In this document: positions 1-11,373 of the stretch, piece by piece | How positions within the stretch are numbered: the first letter of the stretch is position 1 | Layout of the letters: each line of letters begins with the position of its first letter | Source: Oxytricha trifallax | Lineage: Eukaryota > Ciliophora > Spirotrichea > Sporadotrichida > Oxytrichidae | DNA: 64,000 bases | Direction: 5' to 3' | Assembly: GCA_000711775.1 (NCBI GenBank) | Contig: ARYC01000140.1 | Location: 1-64,000, forward strand | The notes under the pieces: model-generated | Told to the model about the DNA's origin: nothing | What the model saw: the letters and a program-made list of their open reading frames with translations, nothing else | Database searches by the model: none | Translations under genes and position numbers: made by a program

Positions 1-649
1 ATCAACAGCATTTAATGCAGGAATATAAATAGCTCTCTCTTTTGAAGCATGCTAAAAATGTATTGCCTGCAGGTTGATTCATCGACTCATATCGTTTCTG
101 CCTCTTGAGCTTTTCTTATACTTTCTTAAAGATTCAAGAGTTTTAGACTTTCTCTTGGCAGGTATAAGTTTTTAAGTCTATTAATCTTACATTAAAAACT
201 CGCTTAAATGATGCTTTTGCATTTGTCTTTTAACCTTAGATGAGTGAGTGTAAGACTTCATGCAAGTCGTGCATTTATACCTGCCATCAACTTATCATGC
301 TTGAAATAAATCTTCGCTTTACCAGAATTTATTTCTTTAATATGCCTCTTCAAGCTCTACTCAGTTTAGAAGAAGTTTTAACAACCATTGCATTCAAAGT
401 GTTTTTATTTTTCAATTGGTTGCTTTTCTTTTAGCTCCTCAACATATTCAATTTATTTTTAAAGTCCTTCTCTGTTCTCCCCTTCTAGTTAGATACTTCA
501 ATTTTGAAGACCTCTACTTCAAACTCAAGAGCTCTTAACTCTACTTCCCTAACAATATATATAACTTCTTACTTTTTAGTGGTGCAAAAGTTTAGCTATG
601 ATTAACCATTGCAAAGAGAGATTGCTTTACGATTTAAGTTAGCTTCCAT
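1..649 (-). CDS. TBE zinc-finger/kinase gene, N-terminal part
   Basis: The start is taken as ATG at 649 (MEANLNRKAISL), matching MAANLNRKAVSL of the complete copy. Only the N-terminal region and the linker before the kinase domain are inside the window. Frame is lost in several places relative to the complete copy, for example in the linker read on the minus strand around 120-240, so this copy is probably not functional. In the complete copy the product has two C2H2 fingers and a Ser/Thr-kinase-like domain. Confidence 0.75.
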
Positions 650-1238
650 CGCATGTTTAAATTCAAATTTAAATTTGTATTATAAAGCTCTTATAACCTC
701 TCTAGTTATAGCAACTATGTATAGGAGTTGGCACTGCGGCACTAATGGTTGATATTGAAGTGTTAGAGCTCAAATTTATACTTAGTTTATAACTATAATT
801 TTTCTAATTTTTTTCTTAATATTTTTAATTTTGGTATTAACTTAGATAATATTCAGGTTGGTACTGGTACCAATTAGGTTTTGAACCATTTTGGAACTTT
901 TCCATTAAAACCTCATTAGTTTAAAAGGAGATACTAATTAAGTTTTGGTACTATTAAATTGGTACCAATTAAAATTAAACCGAATCAGTACCAGTACTAA
1001 TTAAATTTAAACAAATTTAGTACTAATTTAATAGAACTAATGATAAAAATGGAGCTCATTCTCTGAAGTTTGTTACACCTACTGCCAGCTTTCTCCACAT
1101 ATCTTTACTAGGTTGACTTCCTATAAGATGCCCATATTTAATACTAAGATTTTATGCAGTAGGATCAAGAACTCTATATATTAAAATTTGAAATTCAATA
1201 ACAAGAGAAGGAAAAGGATAGAATCTATAAGTACTGCA

Positions 1239-1996
1239 ATGAAGAGGGTTAAAGCTTAAGAAATGATCTCAAGATTTAGATGTAAGGAAGATCTCTATCG
1301 ATACCTCACTCAGAATGGTAAGCATGTGACTTATACTTAATCATATACTATAGTGGGTTTATTCCTTCCAACAATGGAAGGTACCAAAATCTCATTCTAA
1401 AAAGCAATACTCTCTGATTAGAAGAAAGCCTTCAAAAACAATGAAATCAAGTTGATAGAAATACCAAACTACCCAGAGATTTCAGTCACTAAGCTCTACG
1501 AGGATGCGATGAAAGATGAAGAGTTGGAAGTTTACCTTCCTACCAAGAAACAACTATCTAACAAACTTCCAGAAAAAAGCTTCTTCTTTGGTGTTCTTGG
1601 CACTTTAAGAGAGAGCTATCACAGAGAGATCACTGAAGAAGCTCACAAGAAACGCTACTCTATTTCTCCTGAAGACTAAAAAAAGCAAGGCAGACTAATA
1701 AGCGAGACCTGGCTTGCGGAGCTTAAGAACCATCCATACCTCTCTAGTAAGCTTTGACACATAACTTTGTAGGGAAACCTGGAACTGGTATATTCCTAAT
1801 GAAAGAACATGCAAAGATTCACAGAGAGAGAAAGTCATAGACTATTCATGAAGTGAGCAAGAGACTTTATAAAGATTTTTAAAAGCCAGATGAAATGAAC
1901 ATAGACGCAGGAGCTGGCACTAAGAGAAGAAATATGGGCCCAAGCAAGCTATAAGAAGAGGAGAAGAAGGAGAAGCCAAACCCCTTTCTAGGTTGA
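1239..1996 (+). CDS. TBE 22-kDa-type gene, unknown function
   Basis: The gene reads with TAA/TAG as Gln from ATG at 1239. It is joined by two GT-AG introns: 1318-1353 (36 nt) and a 26-nt intron at 1747-1772 with GTAAG...TTGTAG ends. Both introns are also present in the complete TBE copy, which supports them. Conserved stretches include MKDEELEVYLPTKKQLSNKL and ITEEAHKKRYSISPED; no known catalytic motif is seen. Its place between the kinase and transposase genes, on the opposite strand, matches the TBE 22-kDa gene. It stops at TGA 1994-1996, a few codons earlier than the other copy, where the matching codon is CAG. Confidence 0.8.
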
Positions 1997-2014
1997 TTTA
2001 ATATGTGAACTTAT

Positions 2015-3077
2015 TCATTCATTTAAATCTAAAACTTATTTATAAAAATTCATTCTTCCTTCTCTCGCAAAAACTGTTGTCTTATCTATGCTTACTCTCT
2101 TGCAGCTACTCTGAATTAAGTCTACTGTATCGATGAGCAAGTCATGCATTAGGTGATATAGCAGCATTTTCTTGTAGTGGGTCTTTATTTAACTCCAGTA
2201 GAATTCACTTCCATTAAATTAAAGGCTGTAAGGAGCATTGTATACAGGAGTAATGTTTAACTCTTCATAAGCTTTCTTAGACTCCTTAGTCTTATGAACT
2301 GAGAGTTTGTCAACAAACAGGATGATCTCTTAATCATTGTATTTATCTCTCAGCTTATGTAGGAACTCTATGCACTACTCTCGATTAATAGAGCGAGGAT
2401 GAATAAAATAATTTCTAAGCCAGAGTCTTAACTAATACCTGCTAAAATTGCATGGGTTACAACCATTACTTTCTAATCGTAAACTTATATATTATCATAC
2501 TTCTTTACCAAGACTTATAAATAAAGGTGTTGAAGGTAAACACAGCTTCATCAGCGTGTATGAACTTAATGTTATTGTCAAAAGCCCTCTGCATTTAATC
2601 ATATATATAGTTTAAATTATTACAATAAAATGACACAGTAAAATCAATCACTCTCTTCACTCTGTTGACAGTCTTAAAAGTAATACCATTTCTACTATAA
2701 ATGTTGGCTATAGTTTATGGAGAGATACGCATGTCAAGAAACTTGCGATGAAACATCACAGACCGATAGTCTAGTGGAAAGTGTGCCCAATACTTTAAAG
2801 TCTTCGAATCACAGAGGTAGTCAATAAGGTGCTGTGAGAAATTTTATTTTCATGCAGGATGCTTTCAAGTACCTGAAGTATAATGCTAAACAGCCAACAA
2901 GCAATGATACCTAACTGTTGAGGCACTCTTGCAAAGGAGCTTTGCTATAGCAGCATAATTCATTACAGGTTTGACTAAGTCTATATAAATACTTGTACCA
3001 TACCTAAGCTTAAGCAGTAAATCTAAATATTACTCATCATAAATAGACCCTAAATTTCGCTAATTTCTATTTCTCAT
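2015..3077 (-). CDS. TBE transposase (Tc1/IS630, DDE type), degenerate copy
   Basis: The start ATG is at 3077, as in the complete copy. Recognisable blocks are IDYLCDSKTLKYWAHFPLD, KTVNRVKRVIDF and IKFIHADEAVFTF (first catalytic Asp). The total length is not a multiple of three, and a second in-frame TGA (2850-2852) replaces AGA of the complete copy, so this copy carries disabling changes. An additional TGA at 2865-2867 falls at the same codon as a TGA in the complete copy (see findings). The enzyme family cuts and pastes TBE DNA and, in Oxytricha, is linked to genome rearrangement. Confidence 0.8.
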
Positions 3078-3182
3078 TTTGCGAATTGGCCTAATTTCTC
3101 TACTAACCCCAATAAGACCCCAACTATACTCTACAAATCAAAGTACTTATAAACCTCACTAAGGGGTTTTGGGGTTTTGAAT

Positions 3183-4914
3183 GTTATCTTTTCTATTTCT
3201 TATAATAATAGACTAAAAAATCGTTAATTCTAGAAATATAAAAACTACTTTGAATTCTAGTAAGACCACTACTCAAAATTAGCATAGATGAGAACAGAAA
3301 AAACTAAATCAGCATTTAGGCGGTTTCTAAAAATTATATAATATTCGCTAATAATTTACTGTAATCTTTTCATTAAGAACTCTACAATTTCTTCAGAGTT
3401 TAGTATTTTCTGTGAAAATATTTCCTTGTTCATTGAATATGCAAGAAACTATTTCTTCTGTCTTTTAATCAAGAACTTGAATAATTAAATGGTAGCCTCA
3501 TCAACATATGAATAAGCTGCCTTTCTATTAAAACTTATTAGAAATATAAAAGCATTTTACATGGCAAGTTCTTCAAGGTCATTTTCAAGCAGAGATTAAA
3601 GAATACTTTCATCACCCCCAGATTCAATTCCCCAGAACAATACCATTTAACTTATAATTTCTTCAGCCTCAAGTCTGGAAACTTTCATCATTTTTCTAAA
3701 AAGCAGCCCATAAGAAAGATAATCACTCTGCATAGTGCTTTAATCTACAATTTGCAGTTAATTTGTGCAAATAGCGCTATAATGAGATTAAAAATTAAAT
3801 CGTTAATATTACTAGAGAAATTCAAGCATTTTATTAGTGATTGACCATTATATCATTTCATCATCTAGAACCACATCGTAATATGCAGATATTACCGAGG
3901 CTATTCTATCTTCGCACTCATTTAAAGCTATCTTTAAAACTTGAGTGTTAAAAGTTTTTCCAATTGAGGTTTTCAAGAAATTTTTAATCCTCAAGAAGTG
4001 CTTCTAACCTCTAACATATAAAATTAGTCGCTTAAATAAATTTACGTAATATCTATAAATGAGCCTTTGATTTCGATATCACTTGACAAAATTTTGGATT
4101 CCAAAGTTTTCTTAGTATTTGGATTAGCTTACCCCCCAGGAGTATGTAGTTTTGTGCTTGACTATTTTTGAATGCCCTTAAGTTCTCTATTAGAAATAGA
4201 TTCTGTGAAAAAGCCAGGCTAATTTTTCTTAGTATTTAAAAATCCTGACTCAGGAGTTATTCCATTTTTCTTATAAAAAGAACTTTTCAATCTGGGTGCA
4301 TTTGGATTAAATTTATTGATTCCATTAGCATCTGTCTTATTATTTTAAATCAATGGAGAATGTGGTAGTGAGGGGATATGTGAAACTTCAATAATTGTTT
4401 TTGAGGGTCTACTTTGAATATGCTTTGAATTTCTTCTTGAGAGGTTTTAAACGACAGATTTCTCTATTTCAATCTTTTTAATTTTGGCAATCTTCAGAAT
4501 GTTGACAACTATCCGCATGAGAATGTCACTTTTTTCAAGAAGTAATTTAGCTATATCGAGGCTTTCCATATGTATAGCAAGCCAAAACATAAGCAAGAAC
4601 TTTTCGCTTGATTCTTTTTCATGACTTGTGTAGATTAAATTTTGAAGTCGAGTTCTATAAAAAAGTAAATAAAATTTCATGTTTGATTACTAAAAAGAGT
4701 CGAAGTCTCTCTCTGCAATCTCTCAATAAATGTCATTAATTATGCAATCCTTGTCTATACTATTAAAATTTATACTTAAAGAGTCATTATCTTACACGGG
4801 TTTGTAAACTTTTTATTCTTTATACTAATGTGAAGCAATTGTCTTGGTTATTACAGATTTTAAAAGCCCAATTTTTGTTTGTTATTTCACTAAGGGCTTC
4901 GTATGCTTTTTCAT
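3183..4914 (-). CDS. Host gene of unknown function, interrupted by the left TBE
   Basis: The frame starts at ATG 4914 (context AAAATG; MKKHTKPLVKQQTKIG) and, with one change of frame, stays open right up to the TBE terminus at 3179. The gene therefore presumably continues on the far side of the transposon, outside the window. The later part is helix-rich (for example LEAEEIISQMVLFWGIESGG) with no domain I recognise. Between about 4080 and 3990 two frames overlap; a GT-AG intron 4132-4011 joins them in phase (TPGG/GQKHFLR), but an IES or sequence error is possible. An in-frame TGA at 4723-4725 sits inside coding-looking sequence (IINDIY-stop-EIAERDF) and is unexplained; a 48-nt GT-AG intron could remove it. 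Confidence 0.7.
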
Positions 4915-5298
4915 TTTGAATTATTATTAATTATTTTAAGAACCTTGTTAATAGATTGAATTGCACAACTTTTTTTAAAATTAATACTAGAGAAGTCTGA
5001 GAAAGCGTTGTCAAAATTAAATAAGTATTAAAAACAATATTAAATTCTCTAAAAGATTTATGAAATTAATAAAGAAGAATTATATTTAAAAATGCTTTTA
5101 TATATAATTCGTAAAAATATTATGAGAAATGAAATCCAAAAATATAATTATAGTTGTTACTTAAAATTTAATAATAGTGATAATTTAATTAATTAGTTAG
5201 CTGATTATATGTGTTTAATTTCAAATTAATTTTACAGAATATTTCTTGAAATCATTCACTCTACTACTAAAACTACTTTAAATTTAATTAATCTTAAA
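4915..5298. other. Spacer between divergent genes
   Basis: AT-rich, with no frame I can support. It lies between the start of the minus-strand gene (ATG 4914) and the start of the plus-strand gene (ATG 5299), so it should hold both 5' regions and promoters. No conserved promoter element is recognisable by eye. Confidence 0.6.
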
Positions 5299-6700
5299 AT
5301 GTCCGTGACTTTAAGCAACAAGCAAGGAGGTTATGTAACTAATTTCGATGTGACAAATTTCTCGACAGCAAAGCAAAGATTTTCATTTGGCAAAGGTCCT
5401 CGCTTTCCTTCTGTAAAAAAATCTGAAACTGATAATAATTATAATTTACCTCCAGCATTTGGAAGGCGTGCACCTAGTTTTGGTTTTGGAGACAGATTTA
5501 CAGAGAAGTTCGATAGAAGTGGTAAGAAATTGCATTTATTCTGATATCACTATTTTAAGGTTACTTTAAAAATTTTAGTCAATCATGATTTCAATAATTT
5601 GAAGTGTATTCCTATATTTTAGTGGACAATCCATCTCCTGATTCATACAGATTAAAATCAGCTTTTGAATTCGATCCAGAATCTACAATGGCAAAAACTA
5701 ATGCATTTTCTTTTGGTGTGTCACGAGAAGCATACGATAAGGTTTACATGCCATCATAAAAAATTAGCACAGAGAAAAATCTCCCAGGTCCTGGATAATA
5801 CACATTATTATAAAAGTTTGGAAAAGAGGGTAGAAAGTTTAGTTTGCAGGGGAGAACACCTTATCATAGAGGTAAGTAGAGCAATTAATGAGATATTTAA
5901 TTTATTTTTTTTCTTCATATCACTATTAAATACTTAATTAAACAAACAATTTAAATGTGTCTTCAAGTAAAATTACGTTTCTTTTGACTTTAAGCTTTAA
6001 AAGCCAAAATTAATCAAGAATTGCTAAACTAATTAAGAATTTATTGCAAAGCTTACAAGAGTTAAGTATTCAATAGAATTTTTAATAATGGGATAGACCA
6101 AGTTATATTGAGCGTAAAATAAGCAATTCCTGGTCCAGGAACTTATGAGCCAAGAGTCAATCTTGATAAGTTTGGCATATATCACCTGTCTACGATCCAG
6201 TAAGTTTTTAAATTATAAATTATTTTTACAGAAATTCAAAAGCACCAAACATATCTCCTCGAGGTGAACGTTTCAAGGATGAAAACATAAGAAGGAAAAT
6301 CTTTATTCCTGGGCCAGGGTCTTATGAACCGAAGGATTATTTGGATGGAAATTACGTACTGTCATAATGGAAAAATGCGGGTACAAGACGTTTCGGAACA
6401 GCTGCTCGAATGCAGCTAAAATCCCATAAAGAAACTCCAGGTCCTGGATAATACAGACCTCCTTCAGATTTCGGCTACGTTGAAGTTATGAAATCTCCTA
6501 GAACTCAGCAATCCCCAAGGTCTTCAATGACTGGAACCAATTTCTTCTCAACACGATCTAAAAAGCAATCATTGGCCGAAAATAGTACAAACTAAAATAA
6601 GTCTACCATGAATGAGTTCAGCGACGATAAATAAATAGAAAGCTAGTAAGAATTCAAAAGATAGCGAACAAATAACTTAAATAACACTATCATGTTTTGA
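5299..6700 (+). CDS. Sperm-tail PG-rich repeat (ODF3/SHIPPO-like) axonemal protein
   Basis: Four exons read through with the ciliate code. Introns are 5522-5622 (GTAAGA...TTTTAG), 5872-6123 and 6200-6231 (32 nt, GTAAGT...TTACAG), and the stop is TGA 6698-6700. The product carries repeated PGPG-x-Y motifs (LPGPGQYTLL, IPGPGTYEPR, IPGPGSYEPK, TPGPGQYRPP), the hallmark of sperm-tail PG-rich repeat proteins such as ODF3/SHIPPO1. These are microtubule-associated proteins of cilia and flagella, fitting a heavily ciliated cell. The C-terminus is Q/N/S-rich. The 252-nt middle intron is unusually long for this window and could contain an IES; a frame reading DRPSYIERK lies near its 3' end and may be chance. 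The function is inferred from the repeats only. Confidence 0.88.
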
Positions 6701-6969
6701 GGCGAATTTCTCATAGATATGCCAAAACTGTAATAAAGAACCCCTCGATAGGGAGGGCATTCTAAAAAATTTAAAACACTCTCCATGTTTATATGATACT
6801 CTTGCGCTTCTATATTAAGTACAATAAGCCCCTAACATAAAACTATTATGAAAATGTACAATTCCGTTTGATATGAAGTAATTATTGATTATTCTTCTTT
6901 TAATTTTCCAGAATTCCTTGACACTAATTAAACTTCTAAATAATTATTTACATATTATATTAAATTAAA

Positions 6970-8675
6970 ATGTCTTAAAATAGCGGGATAATTAAAAGAC
7001 CCTTTGTGCCTTTTGAGGACACGGAAGAAGAGATTTATTCAAGTGAATGTCTAGATTCTTAGCCATCTAAAAAAGATTTAGATAAACCAGAGAATTAAAA
7101 TTCTTAGGATGCAGATGTTGAGGAGGTTGATAGTTGGGATGATCATAGTCAAAGCGATTAAAAAGATGTTTAGGAATCACATGATTAAAGTTCATCGAGT
7201 GATAATAACCAATCATGTGATGACGATGAGCAGGGAGAAGACGAGCTTGAAGAATTGGAAAGTTAGAATCAAGAAGATGATTTAGAGCTGGACGAAGAGG
7301 GGAGACCCAAAGGTGTAAATAAGCTATTCGACATGATTAAAAATGACTTGGGTGAGACTTAAAGCGAAAGCTTCAAGATCTTTTACGATTTAATGTCAAA
7401 CCAGATTAAGTACTGCCTCTCTCAGTATATCAATGACGACGACGATGGGGAAGAGGAAAAATAAGACAGTAAAGGGTTAGATGAGAAGTAATCACAAAAG
7501 CCAATAATCAGCCCCATGGTTTTAATCAATCTGATTTAGTAACAAAAATCACTCATAATGAACGTTGTCAACTAGAAAGAATAAGAAAAGGAAACATTGA
7601 TTAGAGAAAAAGGAACTAAAAACAAACCATTGTAAATTTAGGCTGATCCTAAAGTTGTTTTAGATAAAATCAGGATTAAACTTCAACCAAACGATTAATA
7701 TACATTAACCTTTGCACAATAAAAGAACAATCCCTTAATTATGATAGTTACTGAGCCATCCAAACAGCTTAAAGTGATATTGGAATATTTGTCTTTGCAG
7801 TTTATTATGAATATTTATATTTCTCTTTTTTAATCTAGTTTGGAATTGAAGTGGATAGAATTTGCCTCTTATTCGAAAATAAACAAATAAACTACAACCA
7901 CGACGAATTGAAGCTCTCTTAATTACTGTATTTTCTGGGAGGAGACATCTAAAATAAGGAGCGAAAGAGCTAAAAATTGCCAACATATAATTTTAAATAC
8001 GAATTCAGAGAACACCCAATTGAGTGTAAAGAACCATAGATTAAGTTTAAAAATAAAGAAAAGGCTATAAATACCAAGAAATTATAAGAATCTGAAAAAG
8101 TTATTAAATCGTCTTCAGATTAAGAAGAAGAGGATGAAGATTTAAATGAAGAGGAACTACTAGACATGTTTACTAACATATTCTCCTATATGGTGATTAA
8201 AAAGAAGTAGAAGTAACTAAGATAAAACAATTAATAAATCAAACTTTTACTATATTCTGTAAAAAAATGCTTCTATTTAATGAATAACGATAAAGAAGCT
8301 AGACTACCCCACCCAAGCAGTCTACTCCGCAAGAGAAAAAGAAAGTAATAAGACACTTTGAAGGATCTTCAAGAAAATATTAGAAAAAGAGACGCTTCCA
8401 AATCTCACTTAAAACTTGAAAATATAGAGCAGCCGTTCGATAGAAATTTCTAAAATATTCATTTAAACCAGAGATTTGGCTCAGGTTTCCCAAATAATTT
8501 ATCGAATTTCATGATTCCTCAAAATACTGAATAAATACTAAGCAATTCTGGTTAAAAGAATGGGGAGTCAATTTAACTGTATGATACAAATCCATATTTT
8601 CATTAATTAATGAAGTTTAAGGGGAATTCTAAGTTTTAAGGGGGAGAGGAGAATATTCTAAATCAGAAAGAGTGA
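6970..8675 (+). CDS. Acidic protein with ubiquitin/SUMO-like fold segment
   Basis: ATG 6970 to TGA 8673-8675, with one inferred intron 7774-7838 (GTGATA...AATCTAG, phase 0). The N-terminal ~110 residues are very acidic and Gln-rich. A segment around residues 240-310 (KIRIKLQPNDQYTLTF, then GIEVDRICLLFENKQI and LLYFLGGDI) has the spacing of a ubiquitin-like fold, closest in feel to SUMO-like domains of the Rad60/NFATC2IP group. The C-terminal third is basic and Q/N-rich (LLRKRKRKQQ). The Ubl assignment rests on pattern only; the donor site is not the usual GTA, so the junction should be checked against cDNA. Confidence 0.6.
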
Positions 8676-8799
8676 AGCTAATAAATATATAGTAAATTGT
8701 AAAAGAATTTGATTGGATGATTAATATTCATTAATAATGATATTGCGTAATATATTAAACTAATCATTAATTTCTTAATAAATATCCTTACAATCAAAC

Positions 8800-10563
8800 A
8801 TGGTAACTATATTACATAATAAAAAAATATAATTATAATCAATATATGAGACTATGAATACTTTATTTTATAGATATTTCATAATACCCATAGACTTCAA
8901 TTATTTATATATCAATAAACTTATTTGTATAGAAACTGTTAGTGTCCAACCCACACGACTAAGCCACTCAGTTAGTTCGCGTTACAGCTAAACTCCTAAA
9001 CTTAGACATTATTGAAGTTATTGTGCCACCCATCCCAAGTGCAGAAGCAGCTAAAGACCCTAAAAACAAGCAATTAGTTGCTGATGGAGAAAAGCTTAGA
9101 GCTAAGTCACTTACTGGCAAATTCCCAGTTCTTGAAACACCATAGGGGCATACTTTAATGGAGGGACTTACCATTGCAAAATTCTTAGCTAGATAAAGAC
9201 CATCATTCTTTTATAAATAAAATACAATATGACAATATAAGTCTAGCTATTTAAATTTAACTAAATCTAAATTATATAAGATTCTATGGAGACAATGATC
9301 TTGAAAGTAAGATATATAGTCATTAAATCTAATTATAAATATTTTAGCTGCTTTGATTGACTAATGGGTAGACTACGTGAGCTCATCAATTGCTCCAGTA
9401 TCAAACATAATCCAAAACCACTTATTCGGTCATGAGGAGAGTGATCCAAAAACTTTCAGCTTAATTTTGAATTAATTAAAGACCACCTTAAAAGTATTCG
9501 AGAGTTAACTCAAGCTCAAGAACTTTTTAGTCGGATATCAAATCATAAAGATGAGTTATCCTTATGAAAAATTTATTTTAACTATTAATTATGAATGACT
9601 CTAGCAGATGTAGCTTTAGTTTCAAGTTTAGTTGTCCCACTACAGACAGTCTTGGATGCAGGCTACAGAAAAGACACCATTCCAAATTTAAGCAGATATG
9701 CTCAAATTATCTTAGATACTCCAACATTCCTTCAAGTCTTCGGTAGAATTCACTTGAGTAAAAAGCAACTTAACCCCAAGTTTGATTTTAGCAAGTTAGA
9801 GAAGAAACCTCAATAGGAGAAACAACCTAAACAAATTGCCGCTCCCAAGAAAGTTGAATAAAAGCCAACTGAGGAAGTTAAATAACCAAGTTGGGAAGAC
9901 CTTTTACCCCCAACCACCTTTGATTTCTTCAATTACAAGACTCTCATTGTGAACTGAATTTAAAGTGTTACTATTTTATAATAAAACGCTGCAGACAAGA
10001 AGGAAGCACTATCAACTCTATGGTCATAATGGGAAAACAGTGCTTTCTCATTCTGGTTTATTCACTATCAAAAATACGAAGGAGAGGGCAAAACCTTGGC
10101 TACAACTAACAACTTGATGAACGGATTCATGCAAAGAATGGATGATAAGATGCGTAAGCATGCTCTAGGAGTACTTGGTGTCTATGGTGAGGAGCCAGAA
10201 CTTGAGATTATGGGAGTATTCATGTGGAGAGGTGTCAATGTTATCTAACCAATAAAAACCCAAAAGTTTTTAAAACAATTGTCAAATTAAAGTATTAAGT
10301 ATTTTTAAGGCAGAAAGTATAAACCAGCTATTAATAAAATTTTTTATTTGTTAATGGAGGAACATCCCCAATTTGAATACTATACCAAGAGATAGCTTAA
10401 CGTTGCCGAGAGCGAAGCAGATAGAAAACTTGTCGAGGAGTTCTGGACAAAGAAGGAGGAAGAGTTACTAGAAGTACAAAAAAAGCTTATTATTCTTTTT
10501 ATATTTACTATAATTATAAACGGAAAGTCATAGAAAGTTCAAACAAAGAAGCTTTACAAATGA
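8800..10563 (+). CDS. Translation elongation factor 1-gamma (eEF1B gamma)
   Basis: The start is ATG 8800, followed at once by an intron 8803-8932, so exon 1 is just the start codon; exon 2 opens KLLVSNPHDQATQLV. Three IESs and a 41-nt intron (9307-9347) are removed to give a continuous GST-like N-domain (TGKFPVLETPQGHTLMEG; MTLADVALVSSLV), a Lys/Pro-rich linker and the conserved C-terminal EF1G domain (NLMNGFMQRMDDKMRKHA, GVFMWRG, EHPQFEYYTKRQLNV, RKLVEEFW). eEF1-gamma scaffolds the nucleotide-exchange complex that reloads eEF1A with GTP. Two in-frame stretches fit the family poorly and may be further IESs: about 10228-10362 and about 10472-10515. The stop is TGA 10561-10563. Confidence 0.93.
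9210..9285. other. IES, pointer ATTCT
   Basis: ATTCT occurs at 9205-9209 and 9281-9285. Removing the segment with one copy gives RPSFYGDNDLE in eEF1-gamma, as the family requires. Confidence 0.88.
9544..9596. other. IES, pointer AAT
   Basis: AAT occurs at 9541-9543 and 9594-9596. Excision joins FLVGYQ to MTLADVALVS, the normal GST-domain sequence of eEF1-gamma. Confidence 0.85.
9955..9987. other. IES, pointer AAC (33 bp)
   Basis: AAC occurs at 9952-9954 and 9985-9987. Excision removes an in-frame stop and joins KTLIVN to AADKKEALSTLW in eEF1-gamma. Confidence 0.85.
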
Positions 10564-10688
10564 AGAAAATAATCTTAATAATAAATTTTGGAAAAATCTT
10601 AATTATAACTTCATTTTTGCGTGATTTGTTAAGAGATTCTGCATTTAAACTTCTTATCTTATAAAATTAGAATAATAATAATTGAAAA

Positions 10689-11281
10689 ATGAAACAGTAA
10701 ACATTTTCTATGAATCAAAGTCTGAACATGACAAAAACTGGTTAACTTCCTCCTTTAAATGCAACTAATGATTCTGCTGATTTTTATCAAAACGATAAGT
10801 TTATCTTAGAAGGAGTAGACCATTACAAATCCCTATTCTCCTTCAGTAAGAAAAAATTGCTGTTTTTCTTATTCAATTAACACCCTCCTTTAAATTTTGA
10901 TTTTTGATTGTAACTTTTGTAGCTCAAAGAAAAGTCGAATATGAAAATTTTAGATTCAAATATCCAACATTACTAGCAGTAGTTATAGAATCAATCAATT
11001 CCTAAGTAATAGACAATTAGAAAATTATTGGAAAATTCTTCTACAGATTTCATGTTTCAGATGATCTGACTGTGGGAGAGCTGGCTGAAATAATTAAGTT
11101 CAAAATTAATGCTAAAATAAGAGACGACGATGATAAGTTGGCATAGAAGGAAAGAATATTGTTTTTCAATAATAGGCTGTCATGTAGCGAATAACTGGAG
11201 CTTAAGGATGTATACGAGAAAATGAGGGAAACTGATGGATGGCTCTATCTTAATTTCATAATTGAATAGATCAGTAGTTGA
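10689..11281 (+). CDS. Divergent Atg8/LC3-like ubiquitin-fold protein
   Basis: Two exons (intron 10846-10922, GTAAGA...TTGTAG) give about 170 residues. After a short Q-rich lead, the pattern follows Atg8: YENFRFKYPTLLAVVIES, KFFYRFHVSDDLTVGELAE, RILFFNNRLS and VYEKMRETDGWLYLNFII, matching the KYP-x-IPVIVE, F.VP.DLTV, LF.FV.N and Y.E...DGFLY positions. Atg8 proteins are conjugated to lipid on autophagosomes through a C-terminal glycine. Here the chain ends ...FIIEQISS with no glycine after the usual aromatic position, and a five-residue Asp-rich insert breaks the middle. It may be an unconjugated Atg8 relative; the family call is by pattern. Confidence 0.68.
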
Positions 11282-11373
11282 TTAATTGTAGTTATATTGA
11301 AATGATTTAAGTTAAAATAGTTATTAAAATTAAGAAAAAATCTTAAACTTTCACAAGCTAATTATTTTTTAAT

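Larger units (their letters stand above)
1..3179 (-). mobile_element. TBE transposon, partial copy (right-hand ~3.2 kb)
   Basis: The copy runs off the left edge of the window and ends at 3179 with the 17-base telomere-like terminus (G4T4G4T4G read on this strand), followed by AAT. It carries the same three genes as the complete TBE at 42297-46413 in mirror order: zinc-finger/kinase gene (minus), 22-kDa-type gene (plus) and transposase (minus). By comparison with the complete copy about 940 bp lie outside the window. TBEs are plain DNA transposons of the Tc1/IS630 superfamily, known from Oxytricha germline DNA and removed during macronuclear development. This copy differs from the other by many substitutions and some small indels, so it is not a recent duplicate. 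Confidence 0.93.

Noticed and set aside
240-434. Plus-strand frame of 64 codons
   Set aside because: It is the opposite-strand shadow of the TBE zinc-finger/kinase gene, matched by the complete copy.
7770-7850. IES with pointer TTGGAAT in the ubiquitin-fold gene
   Set aside because: Joining at this repeat leads to a stop after ~20 codons; an intron at 7774-7838 gives the longer, domain-consistent frame.
8968-9174. Minus-strand frame inside eEF1-gamma
   Set aside because: Shadow of conserved GST-domain coding sequence on the plus strand.
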